Source: an uncultured Porphyromonadaceae bacterium (lineage in GTDB: Bacteria > Bacteroidota > Bacteroidia > Bacteroidales > Muribaculaceae). From it: a DNA stretch of 6,969 nucleotides. The first letter of the stretch is position 1. Every line of letters begins with the position of its first letter. The translations under genes and the position numbers were made by a program. The notes beneath the pieces were generated by a model. That model was given only the letters and a program-made list of their open reading frames with translations, was not told the origin of the DNA and did no database searches. Location of the stretch: contig CAMWXO010000077.1 of assembly GCA_947178245.1 (NCBI GenBank), positions 1 through 6,969 of the forward strand. The letters run 5' to 3'. This document shows positions 5,084 through 6,969 of the stretch, piece by piece.

Positions 5084-6055
5084 ATGGAAAAGAATTTTAT
5101 CGACGATATAGCTGACCGGATCATTGAATCGGGCGAAGGGGCTTCCGCAGAGGAGGCCCTGCGGCTTATTGCGGCTGAAGACCTTGACGCGCTCTGCGAC
5201 GCGGCCGACCGTATATGCCGCGCTTTCCATCCGATGAAGGTGGATTCATGCTCGATAGTGAATGCCCGCAGCGGCATGTGTGGCGAAGACTGCAAGTGGT
5301 GTGCCCAGACAAGGCGCCACGACTCGCAGTGTGTCACCTACAATTTCCTTGACGAGGACAAGACGCTCGAAGCGGCCGCCGCCAATGAGCGCCACGGGAT
5401 AAAGCGCTTCTCGCTCGTGACGAGCGGTCGCGCCGTGACCGACACGGATCTCGACCGCTTCTGCAGCCTCTACCGGCGTCTTGAAGACGAGACTGGTCTC
5501 TATCTCTGCGCTTCGATGGGGCTCCTCTCTGAAGATCAGCTCAGGCGCCTGAAAGATGCGGGAGTGAAGCGATACCATTGCAACATGGAGACGAGCCGCA
5601 GGATGTGGCCCTCGCTCTGCACCACGCATTCGCAGGAAGACAAACGGCACACCATCGAGGCTGCCCGGCGTGTAGGCATGGAGATATGCTCGGGGGGCAT
5701 AATCGGAATGGGGGAGACCGAGGAGGATCGCATAGACTTCGCATTGATGCTCAGGGAGATGGACGTGGATTCGGTGCCTATGAATATTCTCAATCCCATC
5801 AAGGGAACGCCTCTCGAAAACACTCCGCTTCTTCCGGAAGAGGACATTGTGCGCTGCGCGGCAGTGTGGCGGTTTATACTTCCGAAGCAGACCATCCGCT
5901 TCGCGGGCGGACGCAACCGGCTCTCGGAGAAAAACATGCGGCGCATATTGCGGGGCGGTGTGAATGGCGCGCTGATGGGCGATATGCTCACCACGATAGG
6001 CAACAACGTGGATGAAGACAAGGCGATGTATCGCTCGCTCGGCCTTGAATGCTGA
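5084..6055 (+). CDS. bioB: Biotin synthase (radical SAM)
   Basis: This 323-residue cytoplasmic enzyme performs the last step of biotin synthesis, inserting sulfur into dethiobiotin using S-adenosylmethionine radicals. The radical-SAM cluster motif is CGEDCKWC (Cys66, Cys70, Cys73). Other BioB hallmarks are YLCASMGLL (Cys142, matching E. coli Cys128), YHCNMETS, EICSGGIIGMGET (Cys202, matching Cys188), NPIKGTPL, and IRFAGGR (Arg272, matching Arg260). At the place of the third E. coli [2Fe-2S] ligand, Cys97, the sequence has Ser110 (RFSLVTSGR). Extra cysteines occur at 56 (DSCSIVNA) and 166 (YHCN). This pattern suggests a different auxiliary cluster from that of E. coli, as I recall for BioB of strict anaerobes. 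No other bio genes are visible in the window. The ATG at 5084 gives a normal N-terminus and lies 24 bases after the kinase stop. Length is typical for the family. Function is sure; cluster type is inferred. Confidence 0.95.
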   Translation: MEKNFIDDIADRIIESGEGASAEEALRLIAAEDLDALCDAADRICRAFHPMKVDSCSIVNARSGMCGEDCKWCAQTRRHDSQCVTYNFLDEDKTLEAAAANERHGIKRFSLVTSGRAVTDTDLDRFCSLYRRLEDETGLYLCASMGLLSEDQLRRLKDAGVKRYHCNMETSRRMWPSLCTTHSQEDKRHTIEAARRVGMEICSGGIIGMGETEEDRIDFALMLREMDVDSVPMNILNPIKGTPLENTPLLPEEDIVRCAAVWRFILPKQTIRFAGGRNRLSEKNMRRILRGGVNGALMGDMLTTIGNNVDEDKAMYRSLGLEC

Positions 6056-6097
6056 AATATCAAGTCTTTAACACTCAATATACTGAAGACTCAATTC

Positions 6098-6969
6098 ATG
6101 ATTGAAAAGATTGACATATCGGTGGTGGTTCCCCTCTATAACGAGGCGGAATCGCTTCCCGAACTCGCTGAATGGATAAGGAGGGTGATGGATGAGAACG
6201 TGTTCTCATACGAAATAATTTTCGTGAACGACGGCTCGACCGACAACTCGCTCGAGGTGATAAGAAGCCTGAAGGATGCTGACGGAAACATTCACTGCGT
6301 CAGCTTCTCGCGCAACTACGGCAAATCGCCGGCGCTCAACGAAGGATTCCTGCGCGCGAATGGCGATGTGGTGATCACTATGGATGCCGACCTGCAGGAC
6401 AGCCCCGACGAAATTCCGGAGCTCTACCGCATGATCACCAAGGAGGGCTACGACCTCGTCTCGGGCTGGAAGAAGAAGCGTTATGACCCGCTGAGCAAGA
6501 CAATACCCACGAAACTCTTCAACGCCACGGCCCGGAAGGTGAGCGGAATAAAGAATCTGCACGACTTCAACTGCGGCCTGAAGGCTTACAGAAAAGACGT
6601 GGTGAAGCATATCGAGGTCTACGGCGACATGCACCGCTATATACCTTATCTGGCTAAAAACGCCGGATATAAGAAGATAGGTGAGAAGGTGGTGCATCAT
6701 CAGGCGAGGAAATACGGGACAACGAAATTCGGGCTCGACCGTTTCGTGAACGGCTATCTCGACCTGGCCACGCTCTGGTTCCAGTCGAAATTCGGCATCA
6801 AGCCCATGCACATCTTCGGCTTGCTCGGCAGCCTGATGTTCATGATAGGTTTCATCGCGGTGGCTGTGGTGCTCGTGCTGAAGATAGTGAGCCTCTGCAG
6901 CGACGGATTTTATTTTTACGTGACCAACTCGGTGTATTTCTATCTTGCCCTCGCCGCCATGGTGATGGG
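6098..6969 (+). CDS. Family 2 glycosyltransferase, GtrB/dolichol-phosphate mannose synthase-like (partial, 3' cut)
   Basis: The first 290 residues are present; the frame is open to the right edge of the window. The GT-A catalytic domain has VVVPLYNE (9-16), VNDGSTDNS (43-51), SFSRNYGKSPALNEGF, the DxD-type metal site DADLQD (Asp96/Asp98), HDFNCGLKAYRKDV and GDMHRYIPYLAKNAGY. Then KYGTTKFG leads to a membrane segment (about 239-262) and the start of a second (about 273 on). This plan is that of enzymes that move a sugar from a nucleotide donor to undecaprenyl phosphate at the inner face of the inner membrane, supplying sugars for surface glycans or lipid modification (GtrB, ArnC, Dpm1 relatives). 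Sugar and final acceptor cannot be told. The start ATG lies 42 bases after bioB, with no terminator between, so it probably shares the operon. Family sure. Confidence 0.93.
   Translation, partial: MIEKIDISVVVPLYNEAESLPELAEWIRRVMDENVFSYEIIFVNDGSTDNSLEVIRSLKDADGNIHCVSFSRNYGKSPALNEGFLRANGDVVITMDADLQDSPDEIPELYRMITKEGYDLVSGWKKKRYDPLSKTIPTKLFNATARKVSGIKNLHDFNCGLKAYRKDVVKHIEVYGDMHRYIPYLAKNAGYKKIGEKVVHHQARKYGTTKFGLDRFVNGYLDLATLWFQSKFGIKPMHIFGLLGSLMFMIGFIAVAVVLVLKIVSLCSDGFYFYVTNSVYFYLALAAMVM

Noticed and set aside
6206..6811. 201-codon minus-strand frame opposite the glycosyltransferase
   Set aside because: The plus-strand frame from 6098 carries all GT2 motifs; the antisense frame has none.

Overview
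This window looks like chromosomal DNA from a gut-type Bacteroidota, order Bacteroidales. A Muribaculaceae-like genome is my best guess, but I could run no search. The clues are two -7 promoter elements of the Bacteroides form TAnnTTTG, a C-terminal tail resembling a type IX secretion sorting signal, a periplasmic choloylglycine hydrolase of the Gram-negative type, and a radical-SAM biotin synthase of the kind I associate with anaerobes.

Layout. Bases 1-114 hold the last codons of a gene running in from the left, probably frameshifted near base 24, followed by a strong terminator (141-177). A TAnnTTTG promoter (236-243) precedes a membrane-anchored, all-helical protein (298-1143) that resembles the PhoU-like tail of Na+/phosphate symporters but lacks a transporter. 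Bases 1144-1608 hold no convincing gene. They contain two arrays of 7-base tandem repeats flanking a ~255-base, palindrome-rich segment with 13-base inverted ends, then the terminator of the next gene. A choloylglycine hydrolase-family enzyme (bile salt hydrolase / penicillin V acylase type) lies on the minus strand (1609-2655).

From about 2779 a probable four-gene plus-strand operon starts: an OmpR-family response regulator, its membrane sensor histidine kinase, biotin synthase (bioB), and a family 2 glycosyltransferase cut by the right edge. Gaps between these genes are 19, 24 and 42 bases and no terminator separates them, so they are probably cotranscribed. The regulator and kinase clearly form one phosphorelay. 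The link to biotin synthesis and to lipid-linked sugar transfer is positional only.

Most of the content belongs to familiar families, and I see no clear undescribed defence or mobile system. The points most worth a second look are the composite repeat locus at 1145-1524, the cysteine pattern of the biotin synthase, the stand-alone PhoU-like membrane protein, and the probable frameshift at the left edge.
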